DNA of 64,000 bases from Azospirillum tabaci (lineage in GTDB: Bacteria > Pseudomonadota > Alphaproteobacteria > Azospirillales > Azospirillaceae), in contig NZ_JACCJY010000023.1 in NCBI RefSeq assembly GCF_014596085.1, positions 57,752 through 121,751 on the forward strand, in the 5' to 3' direction. Position 1 is the stretch's first letter. Each line of letters starts with the position of its first letter. The translations under genes were made by a program, and so were the position numbers. Below are positions 54,118 through 63,150 of this stretch, in pieces. The notes beneath the pieces were generated by a model. It was given only the letters and a program-made list of their open reading frames with translations. It was not told the DNA's origin and ran no database searches.

Positions 54118-54873
54118 ATGGCGGGCCCTCACATCCTCGTCACCCGTCCGGCGGAGGATTCCGAGCCGCTGGCGGCCCATCTGCGCGCGCTGGGCTTCAC
54201 CGTGTCGGTGGAGCCGATGCTGGAGATCCGCTGGCTGGACGGGCCGGAGCCGGACATCGGGAACGTACAGGCCCTCCTCTTCACCAGCGCAAACGGCGTA
54301 CGGGGCTACACCAGACGTACAGGCCGGCTTGACCGTCCGGTCTATGCGGTCGGCGACGCCACCGCGACCGCCGCCCGCGAGGCCGGTTTCACCCAGGTGG
54401 AAAGCGCGTCCGGGGACGTGTACGCGCTGGCCGATCTGGTGCGCCGACGCTGCGCCGCAGCGGCGGGTCCGCTACTTCATGTCGCAGGAACCAAGCTCGC
54501 CGGCGACCTGTCGGCCATGCTGGGCTTGTCCGGATTTTCCATCCTGCGGGAAACGCTGTACGACGCCGTTCCGAGCGCGCGGCTGTCGGACGGCACGGCG
54601 GCGCTGTTGCGTACGGGAACACTGGACGCCGTGTTGTTTTTCTCTCCCCGTACCGCCCGTTCGTTTGTTAGGCTTGTCGCCGAGGCCGGGCTCATCGACC
54701 GCTGTCGTACAGTGGACGCGCTCTGCCTCAGCCCCGCGGTCGCGGAGGCTGCCCGCGCGTACGGTGAGCTGGGAGTGACACCGTGGCAGAACGTACGGGT
54801 GGCGCCACGGCCGGAGCAGGACTCGCTGCTCGGCCTGCTGCCGGAACCATCCGGCGGCACGGGCCGGGCTTGA
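54118..54873 (+). CDS. hemD: Uroporphyrinogen-III synthase HemD
   Basis: 251 residues. ILVTRPAEDSEPLAAHLRAL at the start, LLFTSANGVRGY, VYAVGDATATAAREAGF and HVAGTKLAGDLS near the middle, then LFFSPRTARSFVRLVAEAG and ALCLSPAVAEAARAYG. HemD sequences diverge strongly but these anchors and the position after hemC are clear. It closes hydroxymethylbilane with ring inversion. ATG is 13 bases after hemC. Confidence 0.92.
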   Translation: MAGPHILVTRPAEDSEPLAAHLRALGFTVSVEPMLEIRWLDGPEPDIGNVQALLFTSANGVRGYTRRTGRLDRPVYAVGDATATAAREAGFTQVESASGDVYALADLVRRRCAAAAGPLLHVAGTKLAGDLSAMLGLSGFSILRETLYDAVPSARLSDGTAALLRTGTLDAVLFFSPRTARSFVRLVAEAGLIDRCRTVDALCLSPAVAEAARAYGELGVTPWQNVRVAPRPEQDSLLGLLPEPSGGTGRA

Positions 54874-54935
54874 GCGCATCCGCTTGGGGGCTTGTGTGGC
54901 GTTCGTTGAGAACAACTGCGACCAGAAGGCACCCA

Positions 54936-56759
54936 ATGACCTCTCGCCCAGGCTCCGAACACGAGGCTGACCCGAACGGCCACACGCCGTCCGACCAGAA
55001 CCAGACGCCCGACCAGAACCAAGTGGCCGGCGGCCCCGCCGTCGAACGCATCATCGAACGCTTCGGCGGCATCCGCCCCATGGCCCACAAGCTGGACATC
55101 CCGGTCACCACGGTGCAGGGCTGGAAGAAGCGCGGCGCCATTCCGCTGGCCCGCCACGCCGACCTTCGCGCCTCCGCCGCCAAGCACCGGATCAAGCTGA
55201 GCGAAGCCGACCTGGAAGCCGCCACGCCGAGCGAGGACCGCAACGCTCCCGACGCCGCCGATTCGGTGACGCCGCTGCCGCCGGACGCCGCCATCATCGC
55301 GTCCGCCGCCCCCCTCCCCGGGAGCGCCGAGCCCGTCAAGGCCGAGGACACCCTGCCGGGCGCCGACACGCTGCCGGGCGGTGGCCCGGTGCCGGCCACG
55401 GACCTGCCGCCCGCCGCGGACACTCTGCCGCCCTCCACTTTGCCGGGCGCCGCCGACACGCTGCCCGGCGGCGACGTGAAGGCCGAGACGAACAAGGGCA
55501 AGGAGATCCGGTCCGAAGAGGTCAAGGTCGAGGAGACCCGGATCGAGCAGGCCAAGGCCGATCCCTTCAAGTCCGAGGGGATCAAGAGCGAGCCGCCGCC
55601 CCCGGTGGAGCCCCCCGCCCCCGCCTACACCGCCTCCTCCTATGAGCCGCCGCGCTACGAGGCGCCGCGCGAGGAGCGCAAGTCCGGCGCCGGCTTCGCC
55701 ACCGCCGTGTCGCTGATCGCCCTGCTGGTCGGCGCCGCCGCCCTGTCGCAGCCCTGGTGGGGCCCGCGCGTCCCCGGCTGGCCCACCGCTGGCGGACCCG
55801 CCGCCGGTCCGGCCGCCACGGCGCCCGCGCCGCAGCCCGACCCGGCCCTGCGCAACCAGATCCAGCAGTTGTCCGAGCGCCTCGCCAAGCTGGAGCAGCG
55901 CCCCGCCGCCCCGGCCGAGGGCAACGCCGCCGCCGGCATCGACCAGCAGACGCTGGACAACGCCGTCGGCCAGCTTGCCGCCCGCATCCAGCAGCTCGAA
56001 GAGCGTCCGCAGGCCACCGCCGCCGCCCCGGCCGAGCCCGACCCGCGCGTCGCCCAACTGACCGAGCAACTCGGTCAGGTCCAGCAGCGCGTCGACGCGG
56101 TGGGCAGCGAGGCCCAGGCCGCCGGGCAGATCCGCCAGGAGGTGGACGCGCTGAAGCAGGAGCTGGCCGCCGTCAACCAGGCGGTGGAATCCCGCCGCGA
56201 CACCGCCGCCGCCGCCCAGGCGCTGGTGCTCGCCGCCGGGCAGCTGCGCTCCGCTCTGGCCGCCGGGCAGCCGTTCCAGCAGGAACTCCAGGCCGTCCGT
56301 GCCGTGGCGTCGGGCGACGCGCAGGTGACGCAGCCGCTGGAGGCCGTGGCCGGCTACGCCGCCAAGGGCGTGCCGACGCAGCCGCAGCTCACCGACCGCT
56401 TCAGCGCCATGGCCTCCGACATCGTGCGCGCCGACAACCAGGGCGAGGGCAACGACTGGGTGGAGCAGGTCACCGGCAAGATCGCCACGCTGGTCACCGT
56501 GCGCCGCTCGGGCGGCGACGCGGTCGGCGACAGCGCCTCGGCGGTGGTCGCCCGCGCCGAAGCCGCGCTGCAGGCCGGCAACCTCGGCGGCGCGGTCAAC
56601 GAGCTGGCGGCCCTGAAGGGTCCGGCGGCGCAGGTCGCCGCCCCGTGGATCGCCGACGCCAAGGCCCGCCTGGCCGCCAACGAGGCCGGCCAGCAGCTCA
56701 CCAACCGCGCCATCGGCCTGATGTCGCAGTCCGCCGGGGTCAAGGGAGCGGCCCAATGA
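54936..56759 (+). CDS. Mic60/mitofilin-family membrane protein with N-terminal helix-turn-helix
   Basis: 607 residues. Residues 36-90 read as a helix-turn-helix of the phage-repressor type (FGGIRPMAHKLDIPVTTVQG then WKKRGAIPLARHADL). A Pro/Ala linker with DTLPGA/DTLPGG repeats (138-180) and a Lys/Glu-rich segment follow. One membrane segment lies at about 254-272 (ATAVSLIALLVGAAALSQPW). After it comes a long coiled coil (about 305-460) and a C-terminal mitofilin-like domain (QRVDAVGSEAQAAGQ; VARAEAALQAGNLGGAVNEL). Alphaproteobacterial Mic60 shapes inner-membrane invaginations and sits beside heme genes. AAGG precedes ATG 54936. Confidence 0.82.
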   Translation: MTSRPGSEHEADPNGHTPSDQNQTPDQNQVAGGPAVERIIERFGGIRPMAHKLDIPVTTVQGWKKRGAIPLARHADLRASAAKHRIKLSEADLEAATPSEDRNAPDAADSVTPLPPDAAIIASAAPLPGSAEPVKAEDTLPGADTLPGGGPVPATDLPPAADTLPPSTLPGAADTLPGGDVKAETNKGKEIRSEEVKVEETRIEQAKADPFKSEGIKSEPPPPVEPPAPAYTASSYEPPRYEAPREERKSGAGFATAVSLIALLVGAAALSQPWWGPRVPGWPTAGGPAAGPAATAPAPQPDPALRNQIQQLSERLAKLEQRPAAPAEGNAAAGIDQQTLDNAVGQLAARIQQLEERPQATAAAPAEPDPRVAQLTEQLGQVQQRVDAVGSEAQAAGQIRQEVDALKQELAAVNQAVESRRDTAAAAQALVLAAGQLRSALAAGQPFQQELQAVRAVASGDAQVTQPLEAVAGYAAKGVPTQPQLTDRFSAMASDIVRADNQGEGNDWVEQVTGKIATLVTVRRSGGDAVGDSASAVVARAEAALQAGNLGGAVNELAALKGPAAQVAAPWIADAKARLAANEAGQQLTNRAIGLMSQSAGVKGAAQ

Positions 56760-58165
56760 CACGCGCCATCTGGTTCATCATCAAGGTCGCCATCGTCGTC
56801 GCGATCGCGGTCTGGCTGGCCAACCACCCCGGCACCGTCGCCATCAACTGGCAGGGCTACGTCGTCGAGACCGGCTTCGGCATCGCCATCCTGATCGGCG
56901 TCGCCGCCTTGGCGGCGGGCATCGTCCTGTACCGGCTGGCCCGCGCCATCCTCGGCGCGCCGCGCAACTTCGGCCGCTACCGCCGGTCGCGCCGGCGCGA
57001 GCGCGGCTATCAGGCGCTGACCCGCGGCATGGTGGCCGTCGCCGCCGGCGACGCCACGACCGCCCGCAAGATGGCCCGCAAGGCCGACGGGCTGCTGAAC
57101 GAGCCGCCGCTGACCATGCTGCTGTCGGCCCAGGCCGCCCAGCTCCAGGGAGACGACCGCGCGGCGAAGGAGTACTTCACGGCCATGCTCGACCGGCCGG
57201 AGACCGCCTTCCTCGGCCTGCGCGGCCTGCTGACGCAGTCGCTGAAGGCCGGCGACCGGGTGGAGGCGCTGCAGCTCGCCCGCCGCGCCCAGTCGCTCCA
57301 GCCCAACACGCCCTGGCTGCTCGGCACGCTGTACGACCTGGAAGCCCGCTCGGGCGAATGGGCGGCGGCGGAAGGCACGCTGCAGCAGGCCGTCCAGGCC
57401 GGCGCCATCAACCCCGACGACGGCCGCCGCCACCGCGCCACCCTGCTTCTGGAGCGCAGCTTCGAGGCGGAGCGCCGCGGCCGGTCCGACTCGGCCCTGT
57501 CGCACGCCCAGGCGGCGCACGACCTGCTGTCCGGCTTCGTCCCGGCGGCGGCCCGCGCGGCCCGTCTGCAGATGGCGGTCGGCAAGCACAAGAACGCCGC
57601 CAAGACCATCGAGCGCTGCTGGCGCGTCAACCCGCACCCGGATCTGACCTCGGCCTACCGGGAGGTGGTCTCCAGCTACGACCCGATGACCCGCGTCAAG
57701 CTGTTCGAGAAGCTGCGCAACCACGCCCCCAACGACGTCGAGTCGCTGCTCGCCGTGGCCCGCGCCGCCCTCGACGCCCAGCTGTGGGGCGAGGCCCGCG
57801 CCCACCTGACCAAGGCCCTGGAGATGCGGCCCTCCCGCCGCGTCTTCCAGCTCCTGGCCGAGCTGGAGCGGGCGGAGCGGCAGGACGAGGAGGCGGCACG
57901 CGCTTGGCTGGCCCAGGCGGCCAACGCCCCGGCGGACGCAGCCTGGACCTGCACCGCCTGCAACGCGGTCAGCCCGAGCTGGGGCGGCCTGTGCGGCCAT
58001 TGCGGCGCGTTCGACAGCCTTGAATGGAAGACCCCGACCGTCAGCATGTCGCTGATGAGCCCGGAGTCCGCTCCGGCGACCATCACCCATCAGGTGACGG
58101 AGCCCGTCACCGGCCAGCCGGGCGTCGCGCCGGGAGGCCAGATCGTCACCCAGGGAGCGACCTAG
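56756..58165 (+). CDS. hemY: HemY-family TPR membrane protein with C-terminal zinc ribbon
   Basis: 469 residues. Two N-terminal membrane helices (AIWFIIKVAIVVAIAVWLAN and GIAILIGVAALAAGIVLYRL), then the HemY_N domain and about six TPR-like units (YQALTRGMVAVAAGDATTAR onward). Near 397-424 there is a rubredoxin-like zinc ribbon, C399-x2-C402 and C413-x2-C416, as in LapB. ATG overlaps the mitofilin stop in ATGA, so the two are coupled. E. coli HemY is in the hemCDXY operon, and its exact role is not known. Confidence 0.88.
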   Translation: MTRAIWFIIKVAIVVAIAVWLANHPGTVAINWQGYVVETGFGIAILIGVAALAAGIVLYRLARAILGAPRNFGRYRRSRRRERGYQALTRGMVAVAAGDATTARKMARKADGLLNEPPLTMLLSAQAAQLQGDDRAAKEYFTAMLDRPETAFLGLRGLLTQSLKAGDRVEALQLARRAQSLQPNTPWLLGTLYDLEARSGEWAAAEGTLQQAVQAGAINPDDGRRHRATLLLERSFEAERRGRSDSALSHAQAAHDLLSGFVPAAARAARLQMAVGKHKNAAKTIERCWRVNPHPDLTSAYREVVSSYDPMTRVKLFEKLRNHAPNDVESLLAVARAALDAQLWGEARAHLTKALEMRPSRRVFQLLAELERAERQDEEAARAWLAQAANAPADAAWTCTACNAVSPSWGGLCGHCGAFDSLEWKTPTVSMSLMSPESAPATITHQVTEPVTGQPGVAPGGQIVTQGAT

Positions 58166-58186
58166 CCGCGCGCTGGTCGCAGCCGG

Positions 58187-58226
58187 AAAAAAGCCCCTTC
58201 CCGGTCCGCCGGGGAGGGGCTTTTTC
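58187..58226 (+). terminator. Rho-independent terminator of the hem cluster
   Basis: AAAAAAGCCCCTTCCCGG and CCGGGGAGGGGCTTTTT pair with one slip around TCCG, ending in T5. It begins about 20 bases after the hemY stop. Confidence 0.88.
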
Positions 58227-58250
58227 TTTGTGGTGAATCGGTCCGAACCC

Positions 58251-59525
58251 TTACGCGCTGCCCAGCCGGGCGCCGTCCAGGATGGCCTCGTCGAAGATCG
58301 CGCCGCTGCGGTCGCAGCCGGTCAGGTCGGCCAGCGTCAAGTCGCAGCCCTTCATGTTCGTGGCGCTGAGCGAGGCGCCGGCCATGCGGGCGCGCACCAG
58401 CGAGGCGCGCATCACCTTCGCCCCGGCGCTGATCAGCAGCAGCCCCAGATTGGCTCCGTCCAGGCAGCCGTCGATGAGGATCGCGCGGTCCAGCTTCGCG
58501 CCGCGCAGGTCGGCGCCGCGCAGGTCGGCGGAGCGCAGATCGGCCCCGTCGAACTGGGCCGCCTGGAGCTGCGCGCCGTTCAGCCGGGCGTGGCGCAGCC
58601 GCACGCCGGAGCCCTTGGCGAGCGTCAGCACCTTGCCCGACAGATCGGCCCCGTCCAGGTTCAGGCCGGTCAGGTCGAGCTGGCGCCCCTTCTGGCCGCT
58701 GGTGCCGAGCCACAGCAGGTGCTGGTGCAGCAGAACCTCGATGTCCGCCGCCGCGATCGCCGGGTGGGCGGGCTCCGCCGCCGGATCCTCGTCCGGTTCC
58801 AGGATGGGCGGGGGCGCCTGGGCCGCGGCCACGGCCTCCTCGTCGGTGCGGATGGAGGTGACGAGGTCCAGTTCCGACACCTTGGCGCCGTCCAGGATTG
58901 CGCCGCGCAGATCGGCGCCGTTCAGGTCGGCCCCCTGGAGGTCGGCGCCGGAGAAATTGCAGTCGCGCAGGTCGGTGCGCTGGAGCCGCGCGCCCGACAG
59001 GCGGGAATTGGTGAAGTCGGCCGCCCGCGCGAAGCTGCCCGACAGCTTGGCGCGGGCCATGTCGGCGTTGGTCAGCTTGGCCGAGGCCATGTCCGCCGGT
59101 CCCGGTTCGAACCCGACCACCTTCAGCTCGCCGGACGCGCTGCGGTTGGCGACGCTGCCGTCGCGCAGGTCGACCTCCACCATCACCGCGCCGTCCAGAA
59201 TGGCGCCGCGCACGTTGGCGCCGCGCAGGTCGGTGCGGTAGAGGCGGGCTTCCGTCAGGTCGGCGCCGCGCAGGTCCGCGCCATAAAGGTCGGCGTGGTC
59301 GAGGATGGTTCCCCGCATCCGGGCGTCGCGCAGGATGGCTCCGGACAGGTGCGCGCCGGTCAGGTTGCGGCCCGACAGGTCGAGCCCGGTCAGGTCGAAG
59401 AAGGGCAGGTTGGCGCGGGCGCCGTTGGGCCGCCCCTCGGTGAAGCGGACATGGCGCTCGCACACCCGGTCCAGCTGCTCCTGGCTCAAGCGTATCCGGG
59501 ACTTGTGGGAGCCGTCGTTCGCCAT
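58251..59525 (-). CDS. Pentapeptide-repeat protein
   Basis: 424 residues. Two blocks of A(D/N)LxG-type pentapeptides (about 48-205 and 285-415), for example LYGADLRGADLTEARLYRTD and LDGANLGLLLISAGAKVM, form right-handed beta helices. A non-repeat insert (about 210-285) contains a Pro/Glu-rich linker and HQHLLWLGTSGQKGRQLDL. There is no signal peptide. Some family members mimic DNA and protect gyrase, others are scaffolds; here the role is unknown. It overlaps no other gene and starts 7 bases after cheZ ends. Confidence 0.9.
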   Translation of the reverse strand: MANDGSHKSRIRLSQEQLDRVCERHVRFTEGRPNGARANLPFFDLTGLDLSGRNLTGAHLSGAILRDARMRGTILDHADLYGADLRGADLTEARLYRTDLRGANVRGAILDGAVMVEVDLRDGSVANRSASGELKVVGFEPGPADMASAKLTNADMARAKLSGSFARAADFTNSRLSGARLQRTDLRDCNFSGADLQGADLNGADLRGAILDGAKVSELDLVTSIRTDEEAVAAAQAPPPILEPDEDPAAEPAHPAIAAADIEVLLHQHLLWLGTSGQKGRQLDLTGLNLDGADLSGKVLTLAKGSGVRLRHARLNGAQLQAAQFDGADLRSADLRGADLRGAKLDRAILIDGCLDGANLGLLLISAGAKVMRASLVRARMAGASLSATNMKGCDLTLADLTGCDRSGAIFDEAILDGARLGSA

Positions 59526-59532
59526 CGGCGCC

Positions 59533-60492
59533 TCAGGCGAACAGCGCGTCGATGTCGGCCTGCGAAATCTCGCTGCCGCCGCCCGACGGTTCGGGCGCCG
59601 GGGCGGCGGGTCGCGGGGCCGGCTTCGCAGCGGCGGGCGGAGGAGGGGGTGGGGGCGGTGCGGGCGCCTCCGCCGGCTCGGCCCGTTCCAGCACCTGGGG
59701 GATCTGCGTGGCCAATGTGTCGAACAGGGCGTCGATGTCGTCCTGGCTGACCTCCGGCCCGCCGAGCTGCGGGCCGTTCAGCAGATGCGCGTCGGGCCGG
59801 GTGTCGCCCAGCTTGCGGTGGGACGCCCCCTCGCCCATGGACGCGGTTTCCGAGGCGGTGGCGATGCGGTCGACGCCCCAGATCTCGATCATCGTGTTCA
59901 CGCGCTGCTCGATGTAGCGCAGCGTGTTGACCACCTTGGTGGTGCGCTGACCGGTGATGTCCTGGAAGGCGCAGGCGGTCATGATCTCGATGCTCCAGGC
60001 GTCGATGGCGTCGACCATCTCCGCGATGTCGGGATCGGTGCGCGGAATGCTCTGGGTGATCTCCTGGATCTTCTCGGTGGCGTTCAGGATGTCGGTGGTG
60101 GCGCGCTCGGTCGCCGCGACGATCTCGTCCAGCTCGCCGGTCGCCGCCTCGATGCGGTTCGACCCGGTGTCGGCAGGGCGTAGCGCGGCGATGTCGCTGC
60201 GCGTCTCGCGCACCACCTGGGTGATCGACATCAGCTCCTGCTGAAGCTGCAGGCCATCCCCCATCCCGCCTCCCGGCACCGGACGGGGCAAGGCGCCGGA
60301 GTCCACCCCACGCAGCCGGTTGACCTGCTGCTCCAGCGCGCCGGTCAGCCGGTGGAACTCGTCCACCGCGACCACGCGGGATCGTCGGTCGCGCATGCGC
60401 AGGAACGCGCGGCCGCGCGCGGTTTGCGACAGCGCCTCCTCCATCTGGAGGTAGTCATGCTCGGTCAGTTCCATCAGAGGAACATCGCTCAT
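59533..60492 (-). CDS. cheZ: Chemotaxis protein CheZ (CheY-P phosphatase) with two FliM-like C-terminal motifs
   Basis: 319 residues from ATG 60492; a GTG at 60501 adds three. The four-helix core ends in TACAFQDITGQRTTKVV, with the catalytic Asp and Gln four residues apart as in E. coli CheZ. The C-terminal part is Pro/Ala-rich and contains SQDDIDALF (249-257) and SQADIDALF (310-318), the pattern of the FliM N-terminal CheY-P-binding peptide. Two copies are unusual. It dephosphorylates CheY-P. The pentapeptide-repeat gene follows 7 bases downstream. Confidence 0.92.
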   Translation of the reverse strand: MSDVPLMELTEHDYLQMEEALSQTARGRAFLRMRDRRSRVVAVDEFHRLTGALEQQVNRLRGVDSGALPRPVPGGGMGDGLQLQQELMSITQVVRETRSDIAALRPADTGSNRIEAATGELDEIVAATERATTDILNATEKIQEITQSIPRTDPDIAEMVDAIDAWSIEIMTACAFQDITGQRTTKVVNTLRYIEQRVNTMIEIWGVDRIATASETASMGEGASHRKLGDTRPDAHLLNGPQLGGPEVSQDDIDALFDTLATQIPQVLERAEPAEAPAPPPPPPPPAAAKPAPRPAAPAPEPSGGGSEISQADIDALFA

Positions 60493-60895
60493 CGTCGTCA
60501 CCGTCGGCGGGCCGCTGTTGAGAATCCGCCATGGAGGAAAGCACGTCTTAGGAAAACTGAGGTTACACCAGACATGGCCTGGATTTCAGGCAAATCCTAC
60601 ACATCTCTGCCTCGCAGATCCCGCTGAACAAAGTCTTAATGAAGTCATGGGTGGTGCGCGGTGACGCACCCCCTCGTCATGCAACCAATCATGGAAGCCG
60701 CTCACCGGGGCGGAGTTGGGAAAGAAGGCGGAGCTGCGGTATGGAGGATTCTCCCGCCGCCGCCGCTGCCCTATACTCCACCACCCCGGCGCTGGCCGAG
60801 CGGCGGGGCAAAGGGCGCGCAGGCTTGACCCACAGGCGCCGCTCGCCCACATCAGCCGCGCCAACGCGGTACGGAACAACAGGAACGGGGACAAG
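60493..60895. other. Divergent intergenic region between cheZ and the HtrA gene
   Basis: There are 403 bases without a convincing gene. GGTGCG-CGGTGA-CGCACC (60653-60670) is an 18-bp inverted repeat of operator size. The stretch 60540-60650 is the less GC-rich part and may hold the two promoters. Confidence 0.45.
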
Positions 60896-62008
60896 ATGCC
60901 GATGAGGACGACGCTTCGGTTCGCGGCGCTTCGGTTTGCCGGGGCGGCGTGCGTGGCCGGGCTTTTGGGGATCGGCGTTCCGAGCGCGGGTCTGGCCCCT
61001 GCCCCTGCAGCGGCGGCCCTGCCCGCCGGGGTCACCGGGGTGACGACCATCGCGCCGATGCTGGAGCAGGTGACCCCCGCCGTCGTCAACATCGCCGTCC
61101 TGTCGCGGGCGCCGCAGGCCGAGAACCCGCTGCTGCGCGATCCCTTCTTCCGCCGTTTCTTCAACGTCCCCGAACAGCAGGCCCGCCCGCAGGTCAGCGC
61201 CGGGTCCGGCGTCATCGTCGACGCGCGGCGCGGCTACGTCATCACCAACGCCCATGTGGTGGAGAACGCGCAGGAGATCGCCGTCACCCTGAAGGACCGC
61301 CGCCGCCTGCGCGCCAAGCTGGTCGGTCGGGATGCGGCGACCGACATCGCGCTGCTGAAGATCGAGGCGGAGAAGCTGACCGCCCTGCCCTGGGGCGATT
61401 CGGACCAGCTCAAGGTCGGCGACTTCCTGGTCGCCATCGGCAACCCCTTCGGGCTGGGCCAGACGGTGACCTCCGGCATCGTCTCGGCGCTCGGCCGCAG
61501 CGGGCTGAAGATCGAGGGGTACGAGGACTTCATCCAGACCGACGCCTCCATCAACCCCGGCAACTCCGGCGGCGCGCTGGTGAACTTCAACGGGGAGCTG
61601 GTCGGCATCAACACCGCGATCATCGGCCCGGCCGGCGGGTCGGTCGGCATCGGCTTCGCCGTGCCGGTCAGCATCGTCCGCTCGGTGATGGAGCAGCTGG
61701 TCGAGTATGGCGAGGTGCGGCGCGGCCGGCTGGGCGTCTCCATCCAGGACCTGACCCCGGACCTGGCGGACAGCATGAATTTGGCCGGCGACGCCGGGGC
61801 GGTCATCGCCCAGGTGGAGCGCGGGTCCGCCGCCGAGCGCGCCGGCTTCCGCAGCGGCGACGTGGTGACCGCGGTGAACGGGCGCCCGGTGCGCAGCGCC
61901 ACCGACTTCCGCAACCGCATGGGTCTGGTGCGGGCCGGCACGCCGCTGCAGGTGACCGTCCTGCGCGGCGGCAGCGAACGGGTGCTGAACGTCCGAACGG
62001 CGAACTAG
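60896..62008 (+). CDS. Do/HtrA-family periplasmic serine protease with one PDZ domain
   Basis: 370 residues. Signal peptide within the first 42 residues (FAGAACVAGLLGIGVPSAGL, Ala-rich cleavage region). Catalytic triad His120 (ITNAHVV), Asp150 (ATDIALLK) and Ser224 (NPGNSGGALV). One PDZ domain follows (LGVSIQDLTPDLADSMNLAG; AGFRSGDVVTAVNGRPV), against two in DegP, so it is closer to DegS in size. It degrades misfolded envelope proteins. ATG 60896 or 60902; upstream in-frame residues are not conserved. Confidence 0.93.
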   Translation: MPMRTTLRFAALRFAGAACVAGLLGIGVPSAGLAPAPAAAALPAGVTGVTTIAPMLEQVTPAVVNIAVLSRAPQAENPLLRDPFFRRFFNVPEQQARPQVSAGSGVIVDARRGYVITNAHVVENAQEIAVTLKDRRRLRAKLVGRDAATDIALLKIEAEKLTALPWGDSDQLKVGDFLVAIGNPFGLGQTVTSGIVSALGRSGLKIEGYEDFIQTDASINPGNSGGALVNFNGELVGINTAIIGPAGGSVGIGFAVPVSIVRSVMEQLVEYGEVRRGRLGVSIQDLTPDLADSMNLAGDAGAVIAQVERGSAAERAGFRSGDVVTAVNGRPVRSATDFRNRMGLVRAGTPLQVTVLRGGSERVLNVRTAN

Positions 62009-62042
62009 ACCCGGCGGACCGGATCGGGATAACCATGGTCTG

Positions 62043-62780
62043 ATGATCGGCCGCCCCTCCCCTCCCCGCCGGCAGGCCCCGCCCGCCCCCATGGTCAGCG
62101 CGGCCCAGCGCCAGCGCGAGGTCGCCCGCATGCTGATGCGGCTCGACGACATGCTGAAGAAATGCGCGGATCTGGCGGCAGCGGCGCGGGAGCGCGTGTC
62201 GGTCGGCGGGATGGGCCGCTACCGCAAGTTCTCCCGCAAGGTGCGCGACTTCTTCTCGCTGGCCGCGGTGACCCAGGAACGGCTGGACGCCGCCCCATCG
62301 GAGATGGAGGAGTTGATCGGCCCGATGACCACCGCGCTGGAGCGCCTGCACGCCCGCATGGTGATCCTGTTCGTGGAGGAGAGCCTCGGCTTCTTCAACA
62401 CCTTCGCACGGGTCAAGGCGCTGCCCATCGGCACCCACGAGACGGTGGGGGTGGAATTCCGCGCGCTGATGGAGATCCGCAAGTTTCTCGACGACCCGCT
62501 CTACGACGGGGAGCGCGGGCAGGGTCTGCGCAAGCAGACGGACCGCGTCGCCGTCCTGATGCGCGCGGTGATGGACCGCTGCCCGCCCCTGCCCGATTTC
62601 GGCGACGAGCCAAGCATCGGGCCGCGGGGCACGGTGAACAAGCCGCTGCGCCCGCCCCGCGCCGCCCCGCCTCCCGCCGCGGGCCGGGCGGCGGAGCCGC
62701 GCCCGCTGCCGCAGCCCAATTCCCAACGGCCCGACCCCCGGCTTGAAGTTCGCCAACTGTCCCTGGACGACGAGGACTGA
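62043..62780 (+). CDS. Hypothetical protein, 245 aa
   Basis: It starts 34 bases after the protease. I recognise no family. A basic N-terminal region (QRQREVARMLMRLDDMLKKC) and helices ERLHARMVILFVEESLGFFN and DPLYDGERGQGLRKQTDRVA dominate; the last 50 residues are Pro/Arg-rich and disordered. There is no signal peptide. Tight spacing suggests cotranscription with the protease, but nothing shows a shared function. Confidence 0.65.
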   Translation: MIGRPSPPRRQAPPAPMVSAAQRQREVARMLMRLDDMLKKCADLAAAARERVSVGGMGRYRKFSRKVRDFFSLAAVTQERLDAAPSEMEELIGPMTTALERLHARMVILFVEESLGFFNTFARVKALPIGTHETVGVEFRALMEIRKFLDDPLYDGERGQGLRKQTDRVAVLMRAVMDRCPPLPDFGDEPSIGPRGTVNKPLRPPRAAPPPAAGRAAEPRPLPQPNSQRPDPRLEVRQLSLDDED

Positions 62781-62803
62781 CGACGAGGACCGACGGGCCG
62801 CCG

Positions 62804-63073
62804 TCAGCGGTCCGCCGGCGAGGATTCGCGGTGGTGGCTGTGCGCGTCCACGCCGCGCAGGTGCTCGGCGGCTTCGTGCAGGGCGCGCTCGCTGGCGCTG
62901 TCGGGGGTCTGCAGCCCGGCCTCCGGGCCGGGGACGGCGTCCTCCTCGGCGATCTCGCGGACGGCCTGCTGCCAATGCTCGATGTGGCGCCCCTCGGGAC
63001 GGCCCTCCCGCTCCCAGATGGCGTGAGCGCGCTCGCGGACGCGGGGGTCGTCGGGGCCGGTGTGATGCTCCAT
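62804..63073 (-). CDS. DUF2934-containing small protein
   Basis: 89 residues. DPRVRERAHAIWEREGRPEG followed by RHIEHWQQAVREIAEED is the DUF2934 signature. The C-terminal part is Glu/His-rich and disordered. GGGAGGAC lies 8 bases before the ATG. DUF2934 is common in rhizobia and Azospirillum and has no known function. Confidence 0.82.
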   Translation of the reverse strand: MEHHTGPDDPRVRERAHAIWEREGRPEGRHIEHWQQAVREIAEEDAVPGPEAGLQTPDSASERALHEAAEHLRGVDAHSHHRESSPADR

Positions 63074-63150
63074 GGCGCTGTCCTCCCTGTGCGGTCTGTT
63101 GTCATGACCGTCAACAGGCGGAGCGGCACGGCGTGCCGCGGGCCTTCCCG

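Noticed and set aside
55757..56755. Plus-strand Arg/Gly-rich extension upstream of hemY
   Set aside because: It lies inside the mitofilin-like gene in another frame; hemY starts with its membrane helix at 56756.
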